From an uncultured Chitinophaga sp. (GTDB lineage: Bacteria; Bacteroidota; Bacteroidia; Chitinophagales; Chitinophagaceae): DNA of 34,508 nt. This document shows positions 1 to 7,877 of this stretch, piece after piece. The notes below the pieces were generated by a model that was given only the letters and a program-made list of their open reading frames with translations, ran no database searches and was not told where the DNA came from. The stretch lies in assembly GCF_937874145.1 (NCBI RefSeq), contig NZ_CALNBI010000520.1:1-34508 (forward strand), in the 5' to 3' direction. The position numbers and the translations under genes are program-made. Numbering within the stretch: the first letter of the stretch is position 1; each line of letters opens with the position of its first letter.

Positions 1-1
1 C

Positions 2-1246
2 GAGAAAATGGTGCTGTTCTGGCATAATCACTTCGCCACCGAAACTAATATCATACAGGATGCCCGCTTCATGTACGCCCACAACGCCATGTTGCGCACG
101 CATGCCCTGGGGAACTTCAAAGCCCTCACCAAAGCGGTGACCATCGACCCGGCCATGCTCGTCTACCTCAACGGTTACCTCAACGAGAAAACCGCCGCCG
201 ACGAAAACTACGCCCGCGAGCTCCTCGAGCTTTTCACCTGCGGCAAAGGACCCGAATCGCTGTACCAGGAAGAAGACGTCCGCGCCGCCGCACACGTGCT
301 TACCGGCTACAAAGTAGACAAGGTCAACATCACCAGCTACTTCGACCCCACCAAACACGCCGTCGAAAACAAACAATTCTCCAGCTGGTTCTCCAATAAA
401 GTCATCACCGGCAAAACCGGCATGGCGGGCACTACTGAGCTGGACGATATGCTCAATATCATTTTCGTGCAACAGGAAGTGGCGAAGTTCATCTGCCGCA
501 AACTGTACCAGTTTTTTATTTATTACGAAGTGGATTCCACTGCGGAAGCAGACGTGATCACGCCGCTGGCGGATATCTTCCGGCAGGCGAATTATGATAT
601 CCGCCCGGTCCTGGCGGCGCTCTTTAAAAGCGAGCACTTCTACGACCCGGCGAATATGTCGTGCCTGATAAAAAGTCCGGTCGATTATACGGTGGGCATG
701 TGCCGCGAGTTCGGCGTGAAGTTCGCTCCGGCTGCGGATTACATGAATGCCTACGCGCAATGGCGCTCGCTGCAATCCGCCGCGGGCAACCAGCAGCAGA
801 ATATCGGCGATCCGCCGGGCGTTTCCGGGTGGGATGCGTATTATCTCGCGCCCCAGTTCCACGAGCTCTGGATCAATACCGATACACTGCCGAAAAGGAA
901 TTTCCTGGCCGACCAGATGATCACCACCGGCTACAACTCCATGGGCCAACGCCTGCAGATCGATCCGCTGGTGCTTACGCAACAGCTTCCTGATCCCGGC
1001 AATCCCGTACATCTTATCAACGACGCACTGGCCATCCTTTACCGTATGGATCTATCCGGCGCCATGAAAACCTATCTGAAAGATAAAATCCTCCTCAAAG
1101 ACCAGGAGCAGGATTACTACTGGACGCAAGCCTGGGATCAATACATTTCCAACCCGGGAGACACCATGCAAAAGGCGCTCGTGACCGATATGCTGAAAGC
1201 GCTTTACAAAACCATCATGAACCTGTCAGAATATCACCTGGCCTGA
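2..1246 (+). CDS. DUF1800 domain-containing protein (5' end outside window)
   Basis: The reading frame is open to the window edge, and the residues before the first Met (EK-MVLFWHNHF) match the inside of a DUF1800 protein, so the true start lies upstream. About 414 C-terminal residues are visible. The WHNHF motif, the NENYARELLELF-like segment (DENYARELLELFTCG) and the late GDPPGVSGWDAY segment are typical of DUF1800. The biochemical role of the family is unknown; members are usually exported and encoded directly upstream of a DUF1501 protein, as here (19 bases to the next gene). The two are probably co-transcribed. The family call is secure; function is not claimed. Confidence 0.9.
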   Translation, partial: EKMVLFWHNHFATETNIIQDARFMYAHNAMLRTHALGNFKALTKAVTIDPAMLVYLNGYLNEKTAADENYARELLELFTCGKGPESLYQEEDVRAAAHVLTGYKVDKVNITSYFDPTKHAVENKQFSSWFSNKVITGKTGMAGTTELDDMLNIIFVQQEVAKFICRKLYQFFIYYEVDSTAEADVITPLADIFRQANYDIRPVLAALFKSEHFYDPANMSCLIKSPVDYTVGMCREFGVKFAPAADYMNAYAQWRSLQSAAGNQQQNIGDPPGVSGWDAYYLAPQFHELWINTDTLPKRNFLADQMITTGYNSMGQRLQIDPLVLTQQLPDPGNPVHLINDALAILYRMDLSGAMKTYLKDKILLKDQEQDYYWTQAWDQYISNPGDTMQKALVTDMLKALYKTIMNLSEYHLA

Positions 1247-1265
1247 TCACGTTGAAAACCTAATT

Positions 1266-2843
1266 ATGAAACGCAGAGATTTTCTCAGATATACCGCCCC
1301 GGCATCTATCCTGCCTACCTTTATCAACGGCTTTTCCATCAAGGCCTTTGCCGCATCGCCTTTCCTGGCGGCACTGGAGAAAACCGCGCTCGACAACGAT
1401 CACGTGCTGGTAATGATCCAGCTGAACGGCGGTAACGACGGCCTGAACATGGTGATACCGCTGGACCAATACAGCAAATACGAAACGGCGCGCAGGAACA
1501 TCGCAATCCCGGAAGGGCGCGTGCTGCGGCTGGCGGGCAATAATAAAACTGGCATCCACCCGGCAATGACCGGCATCAAGCAGCTGTACGACGAAGGGCA
1601 TGTGTCCATCGTCCAGTCGGTCGGTTATCCTTCCCCCAACTTCTCCCACTTCCGCGCCACGGATATCTGGCTCACGGGCTCCGATGCCAACGAGGTGCTG
1701 GAAACCGGTTGGGGCGGGCGTTTCCTCGATACGGAATATCCGAATTATCCGAAAGATTACCCGAATGCGGAAATGCCCGATCCGCCTGCGATCCAGATCG
1801 GCTCCATCGTATCCCCCGCATTTGTGGGAGGCGGCGGAAACTTTGGGATGGCGGTGACAAGCCCGACCGATTTCTACAACCTCCTCGACAATATCGAAGA
1901 AGCCGTGCCCAACACCCGTGCCGGCAAAGAGCTGAAATACATCCGGCAGATTCAGCGGCAAACCAACCGCTATGCCGACGTGATCAAGGCCGCCGCCGCG
2001 AAGGTGATGAGCCAGGGGCCCTATCCCGATAATTCCCTCGCCGCACAACTGAAAATCGTGGCCAGGCTGGTTGCCGGCGGACTGAAGACCCGACTGTACA
2101 TGGTGAGCATCGGCGGTTTCGACACACACGCCAACCAGACCAACAGCGGCGATACCACCACCGGTGAGCACGCCAGGCTGCTGGGAAATATTTCCTCGGC
2201 CGTGAAAGCCTTCATGGACGACCTCACCATGCAAAAGAAATCGCAGCGGGTGGTGGGGATGACTTTCTCCGAATTCGGAAGAAGGATCATGTCGAATGGC
2301 AGTATGGGTACCGACCACGGCAACTCTGCGCCTATGATCATCTTTGGCGATTACGTGAACCAGCAGGTGCTGGGGAATAACCCCGCGATGCCCGACGCCG
2401 CGCGCCCTGTGGACAACGTGCCCATGCAATATGATTTCCGCTCCGTTTACGCCTCGCTGCTGGAACAATGGTTCTGCGTGCCTTCGGAAGACCTGAACAG
2501 GATCATGCTGAACAACTACCAGAGCCTGCCGCTCATCAACGGGCTGGCTTGCAGCGTTGTGACGGGGATTCCCGGCGTGGGCGAGAATGAAACCCTCATC
2601 TCCAATTATCCCAATCCATTTACGGCCAAAACGGTCTTGCAATACAAAACCCGTGGCGGCCATACCCTCATCCAGGTGTTCGACACCATGGGCAGGCTGG
2701 TAGCCAAACCGGTTGACCGTCAGCACGCCGCAGGCACCTACACCCACACCCTCGATGCGGAGCACCTGCCTTCCGGGATGTATTACGTGCGGTTCCAGAA
2801 CGGCGCGGCCCAGCAGGTACGCACGATGATGAAGGTCCGCTAG
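1266..2843 (+). CDS. DUF1501 protein with Tat-like signal and T9SS C-terminal sorting domain
   Basis: A 525-residue protein of the DUF1501 family, which is related to the sulfatase/alkaline-phosphatase fold. The N-terminus has a twin-arginine-like motif (KRRDFLRY) followed by a hydrophobic stretch and an AFA cleavage site near residue 29. The core contains the family segments QLNGGNDGLNMVIP, GGFDTHANQ and FSEFGRR, and GTDHGNSAPM. From about residue 444 the protein ends in a type A T9SS sorting domain (SNYPNPF, then a short beta-rich module finishing GMYYVRFQNG...MMKVR), so it is predicted to be exported and anchored at or released from the cell surface. It follows the DUF1800 gene by 19 bases. 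A PorT-like T9SS component is encoded at 17024-17743. Confidence 0.9.
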   Translation: MKRRDFLRYTAPASILPTFINGFSIKAFAASPFLAALEKTALDNDHVLVMIQLNGGNDGLNMVIPLDQYSKYETARRNIAIPEGRVLRLAGNNKTGIHPAMTGIKQLYDEGHVSIVQSVGYPSPNFSHFRATDIWLTGSDANEVLETGWGGRFLDTEYPNYPKDYPNAEMPDPPAIQIGSIVSPAFVGGGGNFGMAVTSPTDFYNLLDNIEEAVPNTRAGKELKYIRQIQRQTNRYADVIKAAAAKVMSQGPYPDNSLAAQLKIVARLVAGGLKTRLYMVSIGGFDTHANQTNSGDTTTGEHARLLGNISSAVKAFMDDLTMQKKSQRVVGMTFSEFGRRIMSNGSMGTDHGNSAPMIIFGDYVNQQVLGNNPAMPDAARPVDNVPMQYDFRSVYASLLEQWFCVPSEDLNRIMLNNYQSLPLINGLACSVVTGIPGVGENETLISNYPNPFTAKTVLQYKTRGGHTLIQVFDTMGRLVAKPVDRQHAAGTYTHTLDAEHLPSGMYYVRFQNGAAQQVRTMMKVR

Positions 2844-2846
2844 GCC

Positions 2847-2861
2847 TGCAACCTCGTTGCA
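2847..2861. promoter_or_regulatory. Perfect palindrome TGCAAC-CTC-GTTGCA, probable repressor operator
   Basis: TGCAAC (2847-2852) and GTTGCA (2856-2861) are exact reverse complements separated by 3 bases. The palindrome covers the TTG -33 element (2857-2859) of the promoter before the small His/Cys protein, as expected for a repressor site. An identical 6-3-6 palindrome lies at the promoter of the AztD-like gene (7569-7583). Zinc genes on both sides make a Zur-type regulator the leading guess, but the regulator is not in the window. Confidence 0.7.
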
Positions 2862-2885
2862 ATTCCGGGAAAAAGGCTATCTTTG
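2857..2885 (+). promoter_or_regulatory. Bacteroidota promoter for the zinc-locus plus-strand operon
   Basis: TTG at 2857-2859 and TATCTTTG at 2878-2885 (fits TAnnTTTG), 18 bases apart. It lies 18 bases before the TTG start of the 2904 gene and overlaps the operator. It probably drives 2904-6273. Confidence 0.7.
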
Positions 2886-2903
2886 CTGCCATAACCAGGT
2901 GTA

Positions 2904-3239
2904 TTGAGACAGCGTTTGCTACAAATAAGCGTTCTTTTCCTCCTGGGCGTCTTCGGTATTTACACGACGCCCCGGGAGTACCTGCACCATTTTTCCGGCC
3001 ATGAAGACACGGTAGACGAACCTGCCTGCAGCGTAATGTATACTTATGGTCCGGCCATTTCCACTGAACACACGCACTGCGACTGGCTGCATGGCGCCAT
3101 GGAGATGTTTCTCCCGGAACATAGCGTCCGCCTGGCTGCGGTGCCTTTTGTATACGCTGAGCTGCCATCCGCGCAGCCTGTTCCCGTGCCGGTAGCCCCG
3201 GTGCCTTACTGCTCTCTGAGGGCCCCTCCGGCCGCGTAA
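2904..3239 (+). CDS. Small His/Cys-containing exported or membrane protein (zinc-locus leader gene)
   Basis: A 111-residue protein I do not recognise as a named family. Residues about 5-22 are hydrophobic (signal peptide or anchor). The rest has His at 28, 29, 33, 56, 58, 63 and 73 and Cys at 42, 59 and 103, grouped as HHFSGHE and TEHTHCDWLH, then a Pro-rich tail (PVPVPVAP). The start is TTG: the frame is closed by a stop 12 bases upstream and no ATG occurs before the middle of the protein. It is the first gene after the palindrome-controlled promoter and is followed 68 bases later by the ZnuD-like receptor. The residue pattern and position suggest a metal-binding role in the cell envelope; this is inference. 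Without the promoter and the conserved position it could be doubted as a gene. Confidence 0.6.
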   Translation: MRQRLLQISVLFLLGVFGIYTTPREYLHHFSGHEDTVDEPACSVMYTYGPAISTEHTHCDWLHGAMEMFLPEHSVRLAAVPFVYAELPSAQPVPVPVAPVPYCSLRAPPAA

Positions 3240-3307
3240 GCCCCATCATCCCCCCACTCATTAATCACCGGCAGCCATATCCGCTGCCTGAGACGCATTG
3301 TAACCAG

Positions 3308-5665
3308 ATGAGACATTTGATTTTACGCGCACTGCTGTGCGGCCTCCCCGCATTGGCGTGGGCGGTTCCGTCAGCGGCGCAGTGCACCATCCGTATCGGC
3401 GGATCGGTGACCGACAGCGATACGCAGCAACCGCTGGCAGGCGCTACCATTATTGTGAAAGAAACCGGGCAGGCCGTTAAAAGCGACGATAAAGGAAGAT
3501 ACCAGATCGACGGGCTGTGTCCGGGTACGTATACCCTGCACGTCAGCCACATCGGCTGCCTGCCCGTGGAATTGTCGTGGCCCGTGGGCGGCGACGAGCG
3601 CAGGAATATCTCCCTCCCGCACAGCATTACCCAGCTCCAGGAAGTGGCCGTTACCGGCCATGCCGCGAAGGAAGTGACCACATCGGCCGTGGAATCGATC
3701 AGCGGCCGGGAACTCGATAAAACCCGCGGGCTTAGCCTGGGTGACGCGTTGAAGCGCATCAACGGGGTTACGACGATGACCACCGGGCCCAACGTTTCCA
3801 AGCCGGTCATCAACGGCCTGCACAGCAACCGCATCCTGATCCTCAACAACGGCATCCGACAGGAAGGCCAGCAGTGGGGCTCGGAGCACGCGCCTGAAGT
3901 GGATCCCTACCTCGCCAATAAACTGGTGGTGGTGAAAGGCGCCGGTGCGCTTCGTTACGGCGGTGATGCCATTGGCGGTGTGGTGCTCGTGGAACCGAGA
4001 GCGATGCCGGTGAAGCCGGGTTTGGCGGGGGAAGTGAACATGTCCGCCTTTTCCAATAACCGGCTGGGTGCGCTCAGCGCCATACTCGAGCAACAGGTGC
4101 CCCAGGTGCCGGGACTCAGCTGGCGGCTGCAAGGGACCCTCCGCAAAGGGGGGAACACCCGCACGCCCGATTACTGGCTCGATAACACCGGCGTGGAAGA
4201 ATTCAACTTCTCCGCCGCCGCAGGTTATAAAAAGAAAAACTACGGCGTGGAATTGTTCTATTCTCAGTTCAACACCAATCTCGCCGTATTCGAAGGCTCA
4301 CATATCGGCAACAGCACCGACCTGGAACTCGCGATCAAAAACGGGCGCCCGCTGCCAGAATACACGGAAGGGTTTTCGTACAAAATCGACAGGCCCTATC
4401 AACGCATCGAGCATGAATTGTTCAAAATGAAGGGTTTCGTGAACACTGGCAATGCCGGTAAGCTGAACCTCGTGCTGGCACGGCAGTTCAACTACCGCGA
4501 AGAACTGGATTACAATTCAGCACTGGCGGTGAACCGGATGAACCTGAACCTCACCACCTGGACCGGCGAGTTGCTGTGGGATCACCGTTCCTGGAAAGGA
4601 TTGCGCGGTACCATCGGCGCCAGCGGCATGTTCCAGCGGAACAGCTACGAGCGCAGGCTTTTTATTCCGAATTATGAAAGCCGCCAGTGGGGACTGTTCT
4701 GGACCGAAAAGTGGGAGAGCGCCGATAACAAATGGCTTCTTGAAGGCGGTGTGCGTTACGATAACAAAAGCTATTACGATATCAGCGATAACTCCCACGA
4801 CCTCCGCTTCGCCGAACGCGATTACAGCAGCTTCTCCGGATCGCTGGGCGCGCAGTTCCGCATCACCGACAACTTCCACGCCACGCTCAATGCAGCGCAT
4901 GCCTGGAGAGCGGCCGGCGTGAACGAGCTCTACGCCACGGGCGTCCACCACGGCGCTGCCCGTTATGAATTGGGCAATGGAAATCTCGAAGCGGAAGCCG
5001 CCAACAAAATCAACCTGGCCCTGCACTACGATCTGAACGATAAGCTGGAAGCCGATGTCAACCTGTATTACAACAAGTTCGGCAACTTCATCTTCCTGCA
5101 GCCGACAGACAGTACTGTGGTCACTATCCGCGGGGCGTTCCCGTTCTGGTATTACACCAGCGCCGATGCTACGACCAAAGGCTTCGATGCGCAGGTGCGT
5201 TATCGCTTCCTTCCCAAATGGCAATTCACCACCAAAGCCTCGGTGCTGCGCGCCTGGAACGAGAATATCAACGACTGGATGATCAATATGCCGTCCGACA
5301 GGTTCGAGCATGAGATCAGCTACTTCCCGGGCAACACGAAGAAATTCACCGACAACTACATTGCCGTCAGCATGCAAAACGTAACGAAGCAGACGCGCAC
5401 GCCTGCCAACATCAAGGATCCGAAAGATCCTCGTGGGCAGGATTACATGGCAGCTCCGGACGCGTACAATTTGCTGAGCATAGAAACCGGCAGCACGCTG
5501 CATTTCGGCAGGCAACCGCTGTCGGTTATCCTTGGCGCCACCAACGTCCTCAACACCCGCTACCGCGATTACATGAACGCACTCCGGTATTATGCGGACG
5601 AGCCTGGCGCAAACATTTACCTTAAACTCAAACTGCCGCTCATTTTCGGCAAAAAATCCTCCTGA
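3308..5665 (+). CDS. TonB-dependent outer-membrane receptor, ZnuD-like (probable zinc uptake)
   Basis: 785 residues. A signal peptide (1 to about 24) is followed by a carboxypeptidase regulatory-like domain (about 30-105, GSVTDSDTQQPLAGATI), a plug domain (about 110-235) and a beta-barrel ending in a TonB-receptor-type C-terminus (NVLNTRYRDYMNALRYY...). In the plug, GDALKRINGV, KPVINGLHSNRILILNNGI, SEHAPEVDPYLANKLVVVKG and LRYGGDAIGGVVLVE parallel the corresponding segments of the zinc receptor ZnuD (SPDHAVAIDPL and LLYGGGAIGGVVNV in that family, from memory). Energised by TonB-ExbBD, it would carry a metal ion or chelate across the outer membrane. It sits between two His-rich envelope proteins and ends 2 bases before the lipoprotein gene. 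The TonB-receptor call is secure; zinc as substrate is inferred from plug similarity and neighbours, and copper or another cation remains possible. Confidence 0.9.
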   Translation: MRHLILRALLCGLPALAWAVPSAAQCTIRIGGSVTDSDTQQPLAGATIIVKETGQAVKSDDKGRYQIDGLCPGTYTLHVSHIGCLPVELSWPVGGDERRNISLPHSITQLQEVAVTGHAAKEVTTSAVESISGRELDKTRGLSLGDALKRINGVTTMTTGPNVSKPVINGLHSNRILILNNGIRQEGQQWGSEHAPEVDPYLANKLVVVKGAGALRYGGDAIGGVVLVEPRAMPVKPGLAGEVNMSAFSNNRLGALSAILEQQVPQVPGLSWRLQGTLRKGGNTRTPDYWLDNTGVEEFNFSAAAGYKKKNYGVELFYSQFNTNLAVFEGSHIGNSTDLELAIKNGRPLPEYTEGFSYKIDRPYQRIEHELFKMKGFVNTGNAGKLNLVLARQFNYREELDYNSALAVNRMNLNLTTWTGELLWDHRSWKGLRGTIGASGMFQRNSYERRLFIPNYESRQWGLFWTEKWESADNKWLLEGGVRYDNKSYYDISDNSHDLRFAERDYSSFSGSLGAQFRITDNFHATLNAAHAWRAAGVNELYATGVHHGAARYELGNGNLEAEAANKINLALHYDLNDKLEADVNLYYNKFGNFIFLQPTDSTVVTIRGAFPFWYYTSADATTKGFDAQVRYRFLPKWQFTTKASVLRAWNENINDWMINMPSDRFEHEISYFPGNTKKFTDNYIAVSMQNVTKQTRTPANIKDPKDPRGQDYMAAPDAYNLLSIETGSTLHFGRQPLSVILGATNVLNTRYRDYMNALRYYADEPGANIYLKLKLPLIFGKKSS

Positions 5666-5667
5666 TC

Positions 5668-6273
5668 ATGATGAAGAAAATTTTCACTGTTAATAAGTCC
5701 ATCGCATTTTTAGCCGCAGCCGCCGTGCTGACGTTTTCCGCCTGCAAAAAAGAAAAGCACGACGATCACGACCATGATCATGAAAACGAAAACGAAGAAA
5801 TCACCACGGTGAAACTCACTTTCACCAATGCTGCCACGCCTGCGGAGAAAGTAATAGCTACGTGGAAGGATATGGATGGCGCCGGTGGCAACGCGCCCCA
5901 GATCACGGCCATCAGCCTGAAAGCCAATACCACTTACCTGTTGGCCACCGAGCTGCTGGACGAGCGCAAGAACCCCGCAGACACTGTGACACACGAAATC
6001 GCCGAAGAAGCTGATGAACACCGCCTCTTCCACCTGTTTTTCGTAAATGCCAACGCGCCAGTAACGGATTCGGTAACTACCGCCGCCACCGTTACGCCGC
6101 TGGATAAGGACGGAAAGAACCTGCCTGTCGGCCTCGACGTGCAGGTTGCGACCAAAGCAGCTTTCAAAGGTTATTTCCGCATGGTGGTACGCCATCAGCC
6201 CACCGGGAAAGACGGCTCCTATACGCCCGGCAGCACCGATGCACAGGCAGAATTCCCGATCGAAATCAAGTAA
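5668..6273 (+). CDS. His-rich lipoprotein, zinc-locus accessory protein
   Basis: 201 residues. A lipoprotein signal peptide ends in FSAC (Cys26), followed by a charged metal-binding-like stretch KKEKHDDHDHDHENENEE. The remainder is soluble and beta-rich by appearance, with no enzyme motif I recognise. The gene starts 2 bases after the receptor stop, so it is certainly co-transcribed and may be translationally coupled; the second Met (5671) is an alternative start with no effect on the mature protein. A lipidated His/Asp-rich protein next to a TonB metal receptor suggests zinc binding at the periplasmic or outer face of the envelope, for example handing metal to or from the receptor. That role is inference. 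Confidence 0.85.
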   Translation: MMKKIFTVNKSIAFLAAAAVLTFSACKKEKHDDHDHDHENENEEITTVKLTFTNAATPAEKVIATWKDMDGAGGNAPQITAISLKANTTYLLATELLDERKNPADTVTHEIAEEADEHRLFHLFFVNANAPVTDSVTTAATVTPLDKDGKNLPVGLDVQVATKAAFKGYFRMVVRHQPTGKDGSYTPGSTDAQAEFPIEIK

Positions 6274-6297
6274 GAATAGCCGTAACAGGCCAAAAGG

Positions 6298-6331
6298 AAA
6301 GGGGAACCGGCAATCGCTGGTTCCCCTTTTT
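6298..6331. terminator. Bidirectional intrinsic terminator between convergent zinc-locus units
   Basis: AAAGGGGAACC (6298-6308) pairs with GGTTCCCCTTT (6319-6329) around a 10-base loop, followed by T residues on the plus strand and A-rich sequence on the other side. It lies between the stops at 6273 (plus) and 6350 (minus) and can serve both. Confidence 0.85.
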
Positions 6332-6349
6332 GTGGTATGCTGGCTGGCT

Positions 6350-7552
6350 TTAGTGTTCGTATGCTTCGAGGCCTTCCTGGTCGCCGGTAACCAGTACTTT
6401 GAACGGTTTGCCGCCTACGGTGATGGCGGCCGTTTGCTGCAAATCGGGCAGGCTGAGGCTGCGGATGGCGCCTGCGGCCTGGTCGGTGATATACAGCGCC
6501 CTGCGCGATACGGCGAAGTAAGGTTTCTGCGCGGCGGTAGCACCATCGGGGATGGCCGGGGCGATCTTCGCTTCCTTCGTTTGCTGGCCGGTGGCGGCGT
6601 TGAAAACTTTCAGGGTGCCATCGGTGAGGAGGACGTAAAAATGCTTGCCTTCGCCGTCGAGGAGGTATTGGTGGATGTTGTTGTTATTCTTCAGGACTTC
6701 CGTGATTTGTTTGCTAGCGGGATCGATTTTGAAAAGCCCCAGGCTCGTGGAGCCGAAGAAGTGCGGCAGGGCTTTATGGCCGTAGATGGTGCCGAGCCAG
6801 GCGTCGCCGAAGCTGGAAGGGTAAGGCACCAGGGATTGTTCGCCGTTCTGGGAAACGATCAGCACGCCATCCGGACTGCCGAATGCCGCCAGTTTGCCGT
6901 TGCCCGCATCCCCGTGAATGCCTTTGGTGGCGATTTTGGTTTCGTGCAGCGTTTTACCGAAGCGGTCGATGATTTTCACTTTTTCGGGCAGTGTACCGGA
7001 AACGGAGCCGTCTTTCTGCGTAACCGCAATGGTATGATCGTCGAAGATCACCATGGCGCCGTGGTGGGGCTGGGCAACGGGGAGGATGGTGCCGGGCCCT
7101 TCTTCCAGGTCGCCGTCTTTGAACAGGCTCAGGGTGCCGGTGCCGTCATTGAAAATAGCATTGAGGCCGGCATGCGCGTAAAAGTGCGTAGGGCCGGCTT
7201 CGGAAAAGGTGACGGGCGACATCCCGGCTTCGTGTACATGCAGGTGCCCGCCGTGCTTTTCGATGCCGGTGTTGAAGAATTCAACGGTATTGGCGGCACG
7301 GCTGATAATCGCCGCGAACTGGCCCGTGCTGGTGGCATAGAGCGAAGGCTGGGCGGCTTTTACATTGAAGGGCGCGGAAGTGCTTTTCAGGGGATCGACC
7401 ACGGAGATACGGGCCTGATCCACGTCGCTGACGATCAGCCGGAGATATGCGGCTTCTTTTTCCAAGGGCGCCGGTTCGGCGGGCTTATCGTCTTTCCGGC
7501 AGGCAGCCAGGAACAATCCGGCGAAAACCGCCGGCAGCAAGAGCTTTTTCAT
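6350..7552 (-). CDS. AztD-like zinc-binding beta-propeller lipoprotein
   Basis: 400 residues from the chosen start, which places a clean lipoprotein signal (MKKLLLPAVFAGLFLAAC, Cys18) at the N-terminus; an upstream in-frame ATG at 7600 would lie ahead of the -7 box. The mature protein resembles the periplasmic zinc chaperone AztD: a His cluster GHLHVHE (His at 100, 103, 105, 107), FNDGTGT, PHHGAM (163-164), then GIHGDAGNGKLAAFGSPDGV, which matches the AztD pattern of a His-Gly-(Asp/Glu)-Ala segment before an AFG..DGV blade. Repeated blades of this sort indicate a seven-bladed propeller. Unlike proteobacterial AztD it is lipidated and has no adjacent AztABC ABC-transporter genes. Its promoter has the same palindrome as the receptor operon, so it probably acts with that receptor in zinc capture. 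Homology was judged by eye. Confidence 0.8.
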   Translation of the reverse strand: MKKLLLPAVFAGLFLAACRKDDKPAEPAPLEKEAAYLRLIVSDVDQARISVVDPLKSTSAPFNVKAAQPSLYATSTGQFAAIISRAANTVEFFNTGIEKHGGHLHVHEAGMSPVTFSEAGPTHFYAHAGLNAIFNDGTGTLSLFKDGDLEEGPGTILPVAQPHHGAMVIFDDHTIAVTQKDGSVSGTLPEKVKIIDRFGKTLHETKIATKGIHGDAGNGKLAAFGSPDGVLIVSQNGEQSLVPYPSSFGDAWLGTIYGHKALPHFFGSTSLGLFKIDPASKQITEVLKNNNNIHQYLLDGEGKHFYVLLTDGTLKVFNAATGQQTKEAKIAPAIPDGATAAQKPYFAVSRRALYITDQAAGAIRSLSLPDLQQTAAITVGGKPFKVLVTGDQEGLEAYEH

Positions 7553-7568
7553 GATAGTATGTTTAGTG

Positions 7569-7583
7569 TGCAACAAAGTTGCA
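7569..7583. promoter_or_regulatory. Perfect palindrome TGCAAC-AAA-GTTGCA, second copy of the zinc-locus operator
   Basis: TGCAAC (7569-7574) and GTTGCA (7578-7583) with a 3-base spacer, identical in both arms to the site at 2847-2861. It overlaps the downstream end of the -7 box of the AztD-like promoter. A further half-site (GTTGCA at 7605-7610) overlaps the -33 element, so a repressor could occupy both promoter elements. Confidence 0.7.
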
Positions 7584-7612
7584 AATCTAAACAAATGCAT
7601 CTATGTTGCAAA
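7582..7612 (-). promoter_or_regulatory. Promoter of the AztD-like gene
   Basis: On the minus strand TTTG (complement of 7609-7612) is followed by 19 bases and TAGATTTG (7589-7582), a full match to TAnnTTTG. The start codon is 29 bases downstream. This supports the start at 7552 over the upstream ATG at 7600, which lies between the two elements. Confidence 0.7.
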
Positions 7613-7832
7613 TAATATCGGATTATTTCTGGAAACGATTGTTGGCGTGGCAAGTAAGTCGCGCTGGCATTGCGTTACACGACCATCTTCCCAGAAAAAA
7701 TAATGAGTAATGAAAATGATAAGATATATTTGGGCATGGATGCACCTGCATCTTCCCACCCTTCGCATTACATCATTTAACGATACTAAAGATGATCTGA
7801 CATACTGCTCAGATTTTGGATGAAAAGCAAAA

Positions 7833-7854
7833 AAGGGCCGTTTTTACGGCCCTT
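7833..7854 (-). terminator. Intrinsic terminator of the DUF983 gene
   Basis: AAGGGCCG (7833-7840) pairs with CGGCCCTT (7847-7854) around a 6-base loop. Read on the minus strand, the stem is followed by six T residues, 24 bases after the DUF983 stop. Confidence 0.8.
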
Positions 7855-7877
7855 CTGTATACATAATTCATTCAAAA

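Larger units (their letters stand above)
7553..7877. other. Intergenic region between AztD-like and DUF983 genes
   Basis: 325 bases with no credible gene. It holds the AztD-like promoter and operator (7569-7612) and the terminator of the DUF983 gene (7833-7854). Nothing recognisable is seen from about 7620 to 7830; no tRNA or riboswitch fold was apparent. Confidence 0.7.

Noticed and set aside
1260..2765. Long minus-strand open frame opposite the DUF1501 gene
   Set aside because: His/Gly/Val-rich shadow typical of GC-rich antisense frames; the plus-strand gene has signal, core motifs and T9SS domain.
3270..3288. Hairpin GGCAGC-N7-GCTGCC between the small His/Cys gene and the receptor gene
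   Set aside because: Only six base pairs and no T-tract, so not a terminator; any attenuating effect would be speculation.
6146..7615. Long plus-strand open frame (489 residues) opposite the AztD-like gene
   Set aside because: Composition is that of an antisense shadow (Gly/Val/Ala/Arg-rich, no domain); the minus-strand frame has a lipobox, family motifs, promoter and terminator.
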